13,803 nucleotides of DNA from a bacterium UBA1790 (lineage in GTDB: Bacteria; Bacteroidota; Bacteroidia; Bacteroidales; Muribaculaceae). The notes below the pieces were generated by a model. That model was not told the DNA's origin, made no database searches, and saw only the letters and a list, made by a program, of their open reading frames with translations. Position numbers and translations under genes: made by a program. Positions 1-6,639 of the stretch are shown piece after piece. Position 1 is the first letter of the stretch; each line of letters starts with the position of its first letter. The stretch is taken from positions 30,517-44,319 of the forward strand of contig DCGA01000131.1 of NCBI GenBank assembly GCA_002314465.1, given 5' to 3'.

Positions 1-491
1 TGGAGGTGCTGCTGGCCTCGCCACTCAAGCCATCCACAATCATCCTCGCCAAACTGGTGCCCTACTTTATTGTATCGAGCATCAACCTTGTGACCATACT
101 GCTGCTTGCACACTATGGCATGGGCGTGCCCATTGCGGGTTCACTGGTAGCATTCACAAGCATCACCCTACTCTACATCTTCGTGTCGCTGGCGCTGGGA
201 CTGCTCATCTCGTGTGCCGTGAGCAACCAACTTGCAGCCTTGCTCTTGTCACTGCTACTCATCGTGCCCACAATATACCTGTCGGGTATGGTATTCCCCA
301 TTGAATCGCTTCCCGAGCCCCTCAAAAGGCCTTCTAATGTGGTGCCCACACGATGGTACATCGACGCGGCAAGACGCCTGCTAATCCAGGGCGTGCAGGT
401 AAAATTCATTGTCAAGAACTTCGCCATACTCGCCGTTGAGGCAATCGTACTGCTGGTAGTAAGTTTCAAGTTATTCAAGAAAAGATTATGA
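1..491 (+). CDS. ABC-2 type transporter permease, C-terminal part (5' cut by window edge)
   Basis: This is the C-terminal part of an integral membrane permease of the ABC-2 family. The open frame runs in from the window edge (frame beginning at base 3), so the GTG at position 6 is not the true start. The visible part opens with E-V-L-L-A-S-P-L-K-P, which resembles the conserved cytoplasmic GTxExLLxSPxxP segment of drug and polysaccharide exporter permeases. About four or five hydrophobic segments follow, with the usual periplasmic stretch (SGMVFPIESLPEPLK) before the last helix and a basic end (FKKRL). It overlaps the next permease gene by ATGA at 488-491, so the two are probably translationally coupled and form a heterodimeric channel. 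The ATPase and an HlyD-like adaptor usually lie upstream in such operons, outside this window. The substrate cannot be told from the sequence. Confidence 0.9.
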   Translation, partial: EVLLASPLKPSTIILAKLVPYFIVSSINLVTILLLAHYGMGVPIAGSLVAFTSITLLYIFVSLALGLLISCAVSNQLAALLLSLLLIVPTIYLSGMVFPIESLPEPLKRPSNVVPTRWYIDAARRLLIQGVQVKFIVKNFAILAVEAIVLLVVSFKLFKKRL

Positions 492-1597
492 AGTCACTCA
501 GATTTCTCATAGCAAAAGAATTCAAACAGATGATGCGCAACCGCATCCTCCCCGTCATCTTTGTGCTGCTGCCACTGCTGCTCATGAACTCGGTGCCACG
601 CATTGCCACGCAGGAAATCAAGGGACTCAAGTTTGCCATCGTCGATAACGACCATTCCTCCCTGTCGGAGCGATTAACCCACAAGATAGATGCAAGTTCC
701 TATCTGGACCTCGCGGCCACATGCCACTCGCACAAAGAAGCGATGATGCAGATGGAGAGCGGAAATGTGGATGTAATCATAGAGATTCCGCACAACTATG
801 AGCGCGGCATGGTTACGGGTAATCCCGAGCAACTGGGTATCCTCACCAATGCCACCAATGGCGTAAAAGGCTCGATGGCGGCCACCTATGTAACAATGAT
901 AGCCCAGTCGCATGCAGTGGACATCATGGACGAGATGGGCAAAGAAATGCCCGCCATGGAAGGGAACATCCAAGCTATGTTTCTTTTCAACACACACCTC
1001 GACTACAGGTTGTACATGATACCGGCTATATTTGGCCTTCTCCTCACACTCATTGTGGGCTTCCTGCCTGCGCTAAACATCGTGAGCGAGAAAGAAAGGG
1101 GCACCATTGAGCAGATGAACGTTACCCCGGTAGGAAAACTGGAGTTCGTTCTCTCTAAACTGGTGCCGTACTGGGCAGTGGGAATTGTAATGAGCGTGCT
1201 TTCACTGGGTGCAGCACGAGGGATTTACGGCTTTATGCCTGCCGGAAACATCGGTACGTTTTTCTTGTTTATCAGCCTATTCTGCCTGCTTGTCTCGGCT
1301 GTGGGGCTCGTAATATCCAATTACAGCAACACCACGCAGCAGGCTGCACTCACAATGTATTTCTTCCTTGTAATCTTCATTCTCATGTCGGGACTGCTTA
1401 CCCCCATCAGGTCAATGCCCGAGTGGGCACAGTGGTTCACACTTGCCAACCCGTTGCGACACATCATTGAGGCAATGCGCAGCATCTACATCAAAGGAAG
1501 CACAATCGCCGAACTGCGCCAACCACTAATATATCTCACGTCAATGGCTTGCGTATTCGGCGTGTGGGCAATTGTCAGTTACAAGAAGAACCAGTAA
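488..1597 (+). CDS. ABC-2 type transporter permease (second subunit)
   Basis: This 369-residue inner-membrane protein has the standard layout of the YbhR/YhhJ-type ABC-2 permease. There is one N-terminal membrane helix (about residues 22-40), a large extracytoplasmic domain (about 45-175), then five or six membrane helices. The cytoplasmic motif SEKERGTIEQMNVTPVGKLE (about 199-218) and the late segment LLTPIRSMPEWAQWFTLANP (about 302-321) are typical of the family. Its ATG lies inside the stop of the previous permease gene (ATGA), which fixes the start and indicates coupled translation. The pair would form the membrane part of an ATP-driven exporter, often for toxic compounds, together with an upstream ATPase. 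It ends only 7 bases before the end of the convergent lipoprotein gene, and no clear terminator hairpin separates them. The substrate is unknown. Confidence 0.93.
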   Translation: MKSLRFLIAKEFKQMMRNRILPVIFVLLPLLLMNSVPRIATQEIKGLKFAIVDNDHSSLSERLTHKIDASSYLDLAATCHSHKEAMMQMESGNVDVIIEIPHNYERGMVTGNPEQLGILTNATNGVKGSMAATYVTMIAQSHAVDIMDEMGKEMPAMEGNIQAMFLFNTHLDYRLYMIPAIFGLLLTLIVGFLPALNIVSEKERGTIEQMNVTPVGKLEFVLSKLVPYWAVGIVMSVLSLGAARGIYGFMPAGNIGTFFLFISLFCLLVSAVGLVISNYSNTTQQAALTMYFFLVIFILMSGLLTPIRSMPEWAQWFTLANPLRHIIEAMRSIYIKGSTIAELRQPLIYLTSMACVFGVWAIVSYKKNQ

Positions 1598-1604
1598 ACC
1601 ACTA

Positions 1605-1943
1605 TCAGGGTTTGCGGGGATAGGTAACCTCGGGGCTTCCCTCGCCGGGAAGCGGAGCAAATACCTTGACGGTAATCTTCTTGCCGTTCTTGTCGTTACA
1701 GGTAAAATCATAGTTCATACCGGCTACCACCTGACGACTTACAACGAGCGGCTTGCAATCCTTGAGGTCGGGACGGGATGCAATAGCGGCATTCCACACT
1801 GCACTGTCCTCGCTTTCGAGTGGGGTTTCCTTGCCATAACCGCCACACAAAAACTCTTCGTTAGTTTGTGAATCGGGCTTAGTGCTGTTGCAACTGCATG
1901 CCGATGCAACGAGCAACAGCACTGAGATAATATACTTGTACAT
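1605..1943 (-). CDS. Stefin/cystatin-like lipoprotein (putative cysteine protease inhibitor)
   Basis: This is a 112-residue exported protein. The N-terminus (MYKYIISVLLLVASAC) is a signal peptide with a plausible, slightly atypical lipobox ASAC, which predicts a lipoprotein with Cys16 as first mature residue. The rest matches the three-part binding wedge of cystatins: Gly-Gly at 34-35, a QVVAG loop at 71-75 followed by MNY, and a second loop VFAPLPG at 94-100. From memory, stefins A and B read QVVAGTNY and VFxSLP at the same spacing, so the stefin type is the nearest match. In characterised cystatins these elements block papain-like cysteine proteases; activity here is inference. There are several extra cysteines (18, 33, 63, 82). 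The start lies 4 bases after the stop of the broken nitroreductase gene, so the two are probably co-transcribed. No partner protease gene is visible. Confidence 0.75.
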   Translation of the reverse strand: MYKYIISVLLLVASACSCNSTKPDSQTNEEFLCGGYGKETPLESEDSAVWNAAIASRPDLKDCKPLVVSRQVVAGMNYDFTCNDKNGKKITVKVFAPLPGEGSPEVTYPRKP

Positions 1944-1947
1944 AACC

Positions 1948-2466
1948 TTATATTTTAATTACTGTTTCGTTAATGGGCTTGCGCGAGAAATGATTGGGGA
2001 GCGGGCCACTGCCCTCGGCGGCGAATCCCAGGTCAAGCAACATGAGAATCTCCACATTGTCGGGAAGTCCAAGTGACGCAGCAAGTTCGTCGGGATTGAA
2101 GTAGTTTATCCAGCAACTGTCTACTCCGGCATTAGCCGCTGCAAGCATCATCTGTGTAGCCACGATAGACGCGTCCTCGGGGCCCGAATCGCGTGTGGTG
2201 GATCCCGGATACTAAAACACCCCGTTCTTGTCCCAGCACACCACCAGCACCGTGGTTGCACCATAGCGGCAAGGTGTGTGCTTATCTATAGCGGCAAGCG
2301 CTTCGGGCGACTGCGCCACATAGATGCGCTGTGCTTGGTTATTCTTGGCTGTAGGTGCCAAACGGCCTGCTTGCAGGATTGCCTCGAGCTGTTGCTCGCT
2401 AATCACCTTATCGGTATCGTATTTTTTGCAAGAATACCTGCTTGCAATCACTTCGTTGAATTCCAT
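1948..2466 (-). pseudogene. Nitroreductase family protein, interrupted by an in-frame amber stop
   Basis: Two parts in the same frame together make a full-length small nitroreductase (172 codons; relatives are about 165-175 residues). The first part (2466-2212) has the FMN-binding start RYSCKKYD and PTAKNNQAQ. The second part (2211-1951) has SGPEDASIVATQMMLAAA, CWINYF and LPDNVEILMLLDLGFAAE, all family hallmarks. A single TAG at 2214-2212 separates them, just after WDKNGVF. In related proteins as I recall them, a tryptophan sits nine residues before the SG of this motif, exactly at the TAG, so one TGG-to-TAG change would explain it. No frameshift or deletion is seen and the promoter is intact. 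TAG is also used as the real stop of the aldolase gene in this window, which argues against recoding. It may be a fresh pseudogene, a sequencing error, or two fragments. Confidence 0.85.
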
Positions 2467-2493
2467 AAGTTCTTCTTTTGAAAATTAACTTTC

Positions 2494-2524
2494 CAAAGTT
2501 ACAACAAAAAATCCATTGCGCAAA
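2494..2524 (-). promoter_or_regulatory. Bacteroidetes-type promoter for the nitroreductase/cystatin unit
   Basis: Read on the minus strand, TTTG at 2524-2521 is followed after 19 bases by TAACTTTG at 2501-2494. This is the full Bacteroidetes housekeeping promoter consensus with ideal spacing. Transcription would start near 2490, about 24 bases before the ATG at 2466. Confidence 0.75.
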
Positions 2525-2554
2525 AATTAGCAGAACTGCAATGCACCAAAACTA

Positions 2555-2583
2555 TCCAAAAAACGGAATTTCTGTTTTTTGGA
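2555..2583. repeat. AT-rich hairpin/palindrome
   Basis: The arms TCCAAAAAACGGA (2555-2567) and TTCTGTTTTTTGGA (from 2570) pair almost completely (13 pairs with one G-T, loop about 3). It sits upstream of the nitroreductase promoter. Its role is unknown; it lacks a following T run beyond the stem, so it is not a convincing terminator. Confidence 0.55.
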
Positions 2584-2591
2584 CACCTTAC

Positions 2592-2642
2592 ATGTGTATA
2601 ATTCAAAAAATAGGACATCAACTTGGTGGGAAGTATACACAT
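2592..2642. repeat. 9-base inverted repeat
   Basis: ATGTGTATA at 2592-2600 is repeated inverted as TATACACAT at 2634-2642, with 33 bases between. It could be an operator-like site or a remnant of a mobile element end, or chance in AT-rich DNA. No target duplication or transposase fragment was seen. Confidence 0.35.
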
Positions 2643-2681
2643 TTCATGAGAAGATAGACACTTTGTAAGCTTCCTTCTCAT

Positions 2682-2713
2682 TAAATTTGCAATCGAAAAA
2701 TGCGGTATCTTTG
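2682..2713 (+). promoter_or_regulatory. Two overlapping promoter-like -7 boxes for a candidate small RNA
   Basis: TAAATTTG at 2682-2689 and TATCTTTG at 2706-2713 both match the -7 consensus TAnnTTTG. Each has a TTTG 16 bases upstream (2662-2665 and 2686-2689), closer than the usual 19-21. They point right, toward the orphan terminator at 2838-2872. Starts near 2694 or 2718 would be expected. Confidence 0.4.
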
Positions 2714-2872
2714 ATATCTGCAATTCATAACGGTATTTTAGAATGGAATAATAACACACTACTGGAAAGTTGTATTATCACAAAAGAAGCAAATAGTGAA
2801 TTAAAACTTGAAAATTTAACTAATCAATGGAGAAGTGTAGTTGTATGCGTGATGCATGCGACTATTTTTTTT
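2695..2872 (+). ncRNA. Candidate small RNA gene (about 150-180 nt), unrecognised
   Basis: Between promoter-like boxes and a strong intrinsic terminator lies a stretch with no convincing protein gene. The longest frame needs a TTG start at 2687, runs through the terminator hairpin and has no recognisable sequence, and the ATG at 2742 is followed by a stop one codon later. Inside, ATAATAACA (about 2747-2755) can pair with TGTATTAT (about 2771-2778) with one bulge. The transcript could be an independent small RNA. I do not recognise an Rfam family, and a 6S-like fold was not evident. The 5' end is an estimate from the boxes. Confidence 0.35.
2838..2872 (+). terminator. Orphan intrinsic terminator
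   Basis: An 11-pair stem (TAGTTGTATGC at 2838-2848 with GCATGCGACTA at 2854-2864, two G-T pairs, five-base loop) is followed at once by eight T (2865-2872). It terminates only plus-strand transcription, yet no plus-strand protein gene lies upstream of it since the gene end at 1597. The nitroreductase unit in between is on the other strand. Confidence 0.8.
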
Positions 2873-2935
2873 GCTCTCTATTCATGAATAAGAAAAAACA
2901 GAGTCATAATTGTGCGATGGCTCACAAAAAAGCAC

Positions 2936-2943
2936 TAACTTTG
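2936..2943 (+). promoter_or_regulatory. -7 promoter box of the DUF4465 gene
   Basis: TAACTTTG matches the Bacteroidetes -7 box. Only a partial -33 element (TTG at 2910-2912, 23 bases away) is present. A start near 2948 would give an AT-rich leader of about 32 bases before the ATG at 2981. Confidence 0.55.
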
Positions 2944-2980
2944 CATTAAAATTAAAACCACTAATTTTAAAACATATTTT

Positions 2981-3802
2981 ATGAAGAAAATTTTTACCCT
3001 TATCTGCGGTGCAGTTCTTGCATGCGGCATGACAGCTTATGCCGAAGACGTAGTAACATTTGAAAACACCGGTTATGCCAGCGAAGGCGAAGCCTATGTA
3101 GGTACCGAACCCGACTTTCTCATTGCCGGTGACTTCATGTTCGCTTACTATGGCGCACAAGGTTACTGGAACGGCGTTACATTCTCACAGAAGACAAGCA
3201 ACACCTACGCTGGACTTAGCGATCAGTACAACTCTATCACCGGCGGTGGTGCTGACGGTTCAAAGGGTTTTGCTGTCTGCTACTACAGCCAGTACAACGC
3301 TCTCATGGACGACCAGTATCCCGAAATCTATTCAAGCGAGTACGACACATTCTATCCCGAATATGTATATGTTACCAATACCGCCTATGCTGTAAATTCT
3401 ATGGAAAACGGCGACCAGTTTGCAAAGAAATTTGAAAGCAACGACTACCTGAAGGTTATCTTCAAGGGTATGGATGACGACGACGAGGCTATCAGCACCG
3501 TTGAGTATTATCTGGCAAGCGGCACCAACATCTCTAAGACCTGGGAGCGCGTTGACCTGTCAGCCCTTGGCAAGGTAAACTACGTACGCATGGAAATGGT
3601 TTCTACCGACATGTCTTATGGTTACTACAACACCCCCACTTACTTTGCAATGGACAACTTCAAGGCAAGCCAGGGTCCCGTTACCGGCATTAACGACCTT
3701 AAGGTTAATGCAGAGAAGTCTTACAAGACTATCGAGAATGGTCAGGTTGTAATCGTCAAGGGTAACGCACGTTACAACATCATGGGTCAGGAAATTCGTT
3801 AA
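2981..3802 (+). CDS. DUF4465 domain secreted protein
   Basis: This is a 273-residue exported protein with a clear signal peptide (MKKIFTLICGAVLACGMTAYA, cleavage expected near residue 21). The mature part opens with VVTFEN and continues with GYWNGVTFSQKTS, a GGADGSKGFAVCYY segment, and late strands WERVDLSALGKVNYVRMEM and YFAMDNF. These fit the DUF4465 family, a beta-sandwich domain found mainly in Bacteroidetes and Planctomycetes with no firmly known function. Residues 236-273 begin GIND and end with NGQVVIVKGNARYNIMGQEI, which resembles the short C-terminal tail common on surface proteins of this phylum and related to type IX sorting domains. Acidic and tyrosine-rich composition suits an extracellular protein. 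It has its own promoter and a strong terminator at 3825-3866, so it is probably a single-gene transcript. Ligand unknown. Confidence 0.8.
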   Translation: MKKIFTLICGAVLACGMTAYAEDVVTFENTGYASEGEAYVGTEPDFLIAGDFMFAYYGAQGYWNGVTFSQKTSNTYAGLSDQYNSITGGGADGSKGFAVCYYSQYNALMDDQYPEIYSSEYDTFYPEYVYVTNTAYAVNSMENGDQFAKKFESNDYLKVIFKGMDDDDEAISTVEYYLASGTNISKTWERVDLSALGKVNYVRMEMVSTDMSYGYYNTPTYFAMDNFKASQGPVTGINDLKVNAEKSYKTIENGQVVIVKGNARYNIMGQEIR

Positions 3803-3824
3803 GAATATACATCCACAGCGATAT

Positions 3825-3866
3825 AAACGCTGCCCCCAAATGATGGGGGTGGCGTTTTTCTTTTAT
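3825..3866 (+). terminator. Intrinsic terminator after the DUF4465 gene
   Basis: A 14-pair stem (AAACGCTGCCCCCA at 3825-3838 with TGGGGGTGGCGTTT at 3844-3857, two G-T pairs, loop AATGA) runs into a T-rich tail. It closes the DUF4465 transcript and insulates the GH5 gene. Confidence 0.9.
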
Positions 3867-3871
3867 TTAAG

Positions 3872-3901
3872 TTGTTGTTAGCGTTTTTTTTGCTATCTTT
3901 G
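3872..3901 (+). promoter_or_regulatory. Promoter of the GH5 gene, almost touching the start codon
   Basis: TTG at 3872-3874, 19 bases, then TATCTTTG at 3894-3901 match the Bacteroidetes consensus. The -7 box ends 4 bases before the ATG at 3906, so the transcript should begin within a few bases of the start codon and be nearly or fully leaderless. Confidence 0.65.
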
Positions 3902-3905
3902 TAAC

Positions 3906-5174
3906 ATGATGAAACACTTGAAATACTTACTGGCCGCTATAGCCTTGATGCTGATGACTACCCCGGCATCGGCAAGCGGATTTGTGACCGTGAAAAACGG
4001 GCAATTCTACCTTGACGGCAAGCCCTATCACTATGTGGGCACCAACATGTGGAGTGCCGCAATTATGGCGTCGGAAGGATGCGGCGGCAACCGAAAAACC
4101 CTGTTGCGCGAACTCGATAACCTGAAGAAACTGGGTATAACAAACATACGCATCCTTGTGGGCGCCGAAGGCCCTGAGGGATTGCAGTCGCACATCAAAC
4201 CCGTGCTTCAAACGGCACCCGGGGTATACAACGACACCATCTTGCAAGGCCTCGACTACCTGCTCGTGGAGATGGAGAAACGCAACCTCAAAGGCGTTTT
4301 CTACCTCACAAACGCATGGGAGTGGAGCGGAGGCTACTCGGCCTATCTCGAGTGGGCGGGCCACGGCGATGCAGTGATACCCGGCATAGACGGATATGAT
4401 GCCTATGTGAACTACGTTAAGAAATTTGTGACCGACGACAAGGCCAAGGAGATGTATTACAACCATGTGCGCTACATCGTGTCGCGCATCAACAGCATCA
4501 CGGGCAAACCTTATACCGAATCTCCGGCCATCATGTCGTGGCAGATAAGCAACGAGCCTCGCTCGTTCAGCGACGAAGGACTGCCCGCATTTGAGCAATT
4601 CCTACTTACAACGGCACGCCTAATCAAGAGCATCGACAAGAACCACCTCGTGTCGACCGGTAGCGAGGGCCTCGTGGGTTTCCAGTTGAAACTCGACTGG
4701 TGGACCAAACTGCATGCCGCACCCGAGATTGACTATGCCAACATACATCTGTGGCCATGTACATGGCGCTGGGTGACACGGGAGAACGTGTTCACAGCTG
4801 TCGCAACAGCGTGCGAGGAGAGCCGCAAGTACATTGAGCAACACTACAACGCCATCAAGGCATACGGCAAACCGCTTGTACTTGAGGAATTCGGGTATCA
4901 CCGCGACGAGTTCTCGTTTACCCCCGGCAGCAGCACAAAGGCTCGCGACGAGTATTACGCCTTTATCCTGGGCATCATGTGCGAGAAGAAGATGCTTGCC
5001 GGCTGCAACTTCTGGGCATGGAGCGGAGACGCACGACCCAAGAACTTGTGGTGGAAAGAATGGGACGACTACTGCGGAGATCCCGCGCAGGAAGAGCAAG
5101 GACTTTACTCAGTGTTTAGCAACGACCGCAGCACTCTCAAACTCATCAAGAAAGCCGCCAAGAAGATGAAATAA
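3906..5174 (+). CDS. Glycoside hydrolase family 5, endo-beta-1,4-mannanase type (GH5_7-like)
   Basis: This 422-residue secreted enzyme probably hydrolyses internal beta-1,4 links in mannan or related plant or yeast glycans. Residues 1-24 form a signal peptide (MMKHLKYLLAAIALMLMTTPASA). The catalytic TIM barrel covers nearly all the rest. GQFYLDGKPYHYVGTNMW (about 32-49) is the typical first strand, SWQISNEPR (211-219) holds the acid/base Glu217, HLWP (281-284) is the substrate-subsite strand, LVLEEFG (324-330) holds the nucleophile Glu328, and NFWAWSG (368-374) is the last strand. The mix of mannanase-type motifs suggests subfamily 7, with the exact substrate inferred. No carbohydrate-binding module is attached, and no SusC/SusD pair is visible nearby, so this is not an obvious polysaccharide utilisation locus. 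Two ATG codons in tandem (3906 and 3909) could start it. Confidence 0.88.
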   Translation: MMKHLKYLLAAIALMLMTTPASASGFVTVKNGQFYLDGKPYHYVGTNMWSAAIMASEGCGGNRKTLLRELDNLKKLGITNIRILVGAEGPEGLQSHIKPVLQTAPGVYNDTILQGLDYLLVEMEKRNLKGVFYLTNAWEWSGGYSAYLEWAGHGDAVIPGIDGYDAYVNYVKKFVTDDKAKEMYYNHVRYIVSRINSITGKPYTESPAIMSWQISNEPRSFSDEGLPAFEQFLLTTARLIKSIDKNHLVSTGSEGLVGFQLKLDWWTKLHAAPEIDYANIHLWPCTWRWVTRENVFTAVATACEESRKYIEQHYNAIKAYGKPLVLEEFGYHRDEFSFTPGSSTKARDEYYAFILGIMCEKKMLAGCNFWAWSGDARPKNLWWKEWDDYCGDPAQEEQGLYSVFSNDRSTLKLIKKAAKKMK

Positions 5175-5208
5175 CGGCACAATTAGCGATTTTATCGAAG
5201 TTTTTTCC

Positions 5209-5216
5209 TAAATTTG
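5209..5216 (+). promoter_or_regulatory. -7 promoter box of the 5239 lipoprotein gene
   Basis: TAAATTTG matches the -7 consensus and would start transcription about 18 bases before the ATG at 5239. No good -33 box is seen, and read-through from the GH5 gene is possible because no hairpin terminator lies between them. Confidence 0.5.
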
Positions 5217-5238
5217 CAATATAAACCAATAACAGAAT

Positions 5239-5955
5239 ATGAAGCATTACATTTACATCGCGCTTGCAGCGCTCGCGCTCATCTCATGCAACAAGAAGAA
5301 AACGACACCCAAGGCCGAAGAAACACCAACACCGGCTGTTGAGACCACTGTTGATTACAAGGCTCCCGAGTATCTCTCGCCCGACCTCGCAATGCAGGAA
5401 CTGGGTGGACAGGTGCGCTCGATGGTATTCACAGCGCTTGAGTGCGATGCACAGGGCAACCTACCCGAAGGCGTGGGATTTGACACCGAGCAGGCAATCT
5501 ATTTCGAATATGACACTAACGGCAAGTTCACCAAGGGGTATGCCTTCTCGGGCGACGACAAGGGTCCCAAGATGATTCGCGACGAGAAAGGACGCGTGGT
5601 ACAGCTTGAGCGCATGATTGCCGAGATGAACTTTACATACATCAACAAGTTCACCTACAACGATGACGGCACTCTCGCAAGCGATGAGGTGGAAGGACTG
5701 GAGCACAAGGGCAAAACCGTTAACACCTATACCGACGGTGTTCTCACAAGCGCCGTTGCCACAGGTGCCGGCGAGGGCATGACATATACTACCAAGAGTA
5801 CTTTCAAGGTAATCGCAGTAGATGCCCACGGCAACTGGACAAAGCGACTCAGTACTAATGTAACCGAGCAAGGTCCCGACGACGGCAGCGGAAAGGTTAC
5901 CGAAACCGACACTAGCTATGGACTTGAAATGCGCCAAATTACTTACTACAAATAA
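5239..5955 (+). CDS. Unrecognised lipoprotein
   Basis: This 238-residue protein has a lipoprotein signal peptide (MKHYIYIALAALALISC, with lipobox LISC giving Cys17). A Lys/Thr/Pro-rich linker follows (about 18-40). The mature domain contains short beta-rich units such as FEYDTNGKFTKGYAF, IRDEKGRVVQLER, FTYNDDGTLASDE and VNTYTDGVLTSA. These look like YD/RHS- or MORN-like hairpins (x-Y-x-x-x-G-x-hydrophobic), as seen in several Bacteroidetes lipoproteins of unknown function. It is probably anchored in the outer membrane. The next gene starts 15 bases downstream, so both are likely co-transcribed. I cannot name a family or function. Confidence 0.75.
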   Translation: MKHYIYIALAALALISCNKKKTTPKAEETPTPAVETTVDYKAPEYLSPDLAMQELGGQVRSMVFTALECDAQGNLPEGVGFDTEQAIYFEYDTNGKFTKGYAFSGDDKGPKMIRDEKGRVVQLERMIAEMNFTYINKFTYNDDGTLASDEVEGLEHKGKTVNTYTDGVLTSAVATGAGEGMTYTTKSTFKVIAVDAHGNWTKRLSTNVTEQGPDDGSGKVTETDTSYGLEMRQITYYK

Positions 5956-5970
5956 GAACATCACACCGCA

Positions 5971-6570
5971 ATGAAAAGAATATTCCTTACCCTGATTGCA
6001 ACTGCATCACTGCTGTCGCTCTGTGCCAAGACCATAGAGCCCATGCCCGTTGATTTCAAGAACAACATGATAATAGGTGACGGCGAGTTTAGCGTAACAT
6101 TTGAACCTGCCAAGGCAGTAATGACGGCAACTGGCCTTAAAGTAACTTTTAAAATATGCGAAGTAGCCAACTATGATGCGCTTGAGGTAGAGAAAATCGC
6201 AGTGGGCGACAAGATTTTATGCTATGGACGTGTGGTTGAAGTGCACAATATAGACAAGAACGACGACTATGTTGGCATCAACCCCGATGAATTTGAGCAA
6301 TGCAACAACTTCTGGTTCAACAAGTCTGAAACCGGCAACTATAATATCTCCACAAACGATTGTCCGGCTTATGAGATTCCCGTTGGCACGGTCACAAAGG
6401 TTATCCCTCTTTCAGTTTCTTTCAAAGACTACAGCGATGATCCCAGCACACCCAAGGTTACCCGTTGCAACAAGATTAAGACAGCACTTGCCAACGAAGA
6501 GGTTGTCGAAGTCATGATTACCATAAAGAGAGGCAAAATCACAGGCATAGAGCGCATATACATGCCTTGA
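5971..6570 (+). CDS. Unrecognised secreted protein
   Basis: This 199-residue protein has a signal peptide (about 1-20, MKRIFLTLIATASLLSLCA). The cysteine is preceded by Leu at -1, a poor lipobox, so cleavage by signal peptidase I after CAK or CA is more likely than lipidation. The mature part is mixed polar and beta-rich with no motif I recognise; the end (EVVEVMITIKRGKITGIERIYMP) is a two-stranded hairpin. It begins 15 bases after the lipoprotein gene and is followed by a strong terminator, so it is the last gene of that small unit. Its function is unknown. Confidence 0.7.
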   Translation: MKRIFLTLIATASLLSLCAKTIEPMPVDFKNNMIIGDGEFSVTFEPAKAVMTATGLKVTFKICEVANYDALEVEKIAVGDKILCYGRVVEVHNIDKNDDYVGINPDEFEQCNNFWFNKSETGNYNISTNDCPAYEIPVGTVTKVIPLSVSFKDYSDDPSTPKVTRCNKIKTALANEEVVEVMITIKRGKITGIERIYMP

Positions 6571-6588
6571 TGAAATCCTTTAAAACAC

Positions 6589-6627
6589 AAAACACTCCGC
6601 TACAACACTGTAACGGAGTGTTTTTTT
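6589..6627. terminator. Bidirectional intrinsic terminator between convergent genes
   Basis: The arms AAAACACTCCG (6589-6599) and CGGAGTGTTTT (6614-6624) form an 11-pair stem with a T run on the plus strand (seven or eight T) and a T stretch on the minus strand from the A run of the left arm. It ends the 5239-6570 unit and also the minus-strand genes ending at 6640. Confidence 0.88.
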
Positions 6628-6639
6628 ATATCGTAGTAG

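Noticed and set aside
2212..2466. Amber codon recoding (TAG as sense codon) as a genome-wide feature
   Set aside because: The aldolase gene at 10266 ends with TAG and the next gene begins 3 bases later, so TAG acts as a normal stop here.
2687..2887. Possible 66-residue gene in the intergenic region
   Set aside because: It needs a TTG start, runs through the orphan terminator hairpin and T run, and has no recognisable sequence.
3927..4598. Long minus-strand open frame opposite the GH5 gene
   Set aside because: It is a shadow in GC-balanced coding DNA; the plus-strand frame has a signal peptide and catalytic motifs.
4620..5099. 159-residue minus-strand frame within the GH5 gene
   Set aside because: Shadow frame without start context or recognisable domain.
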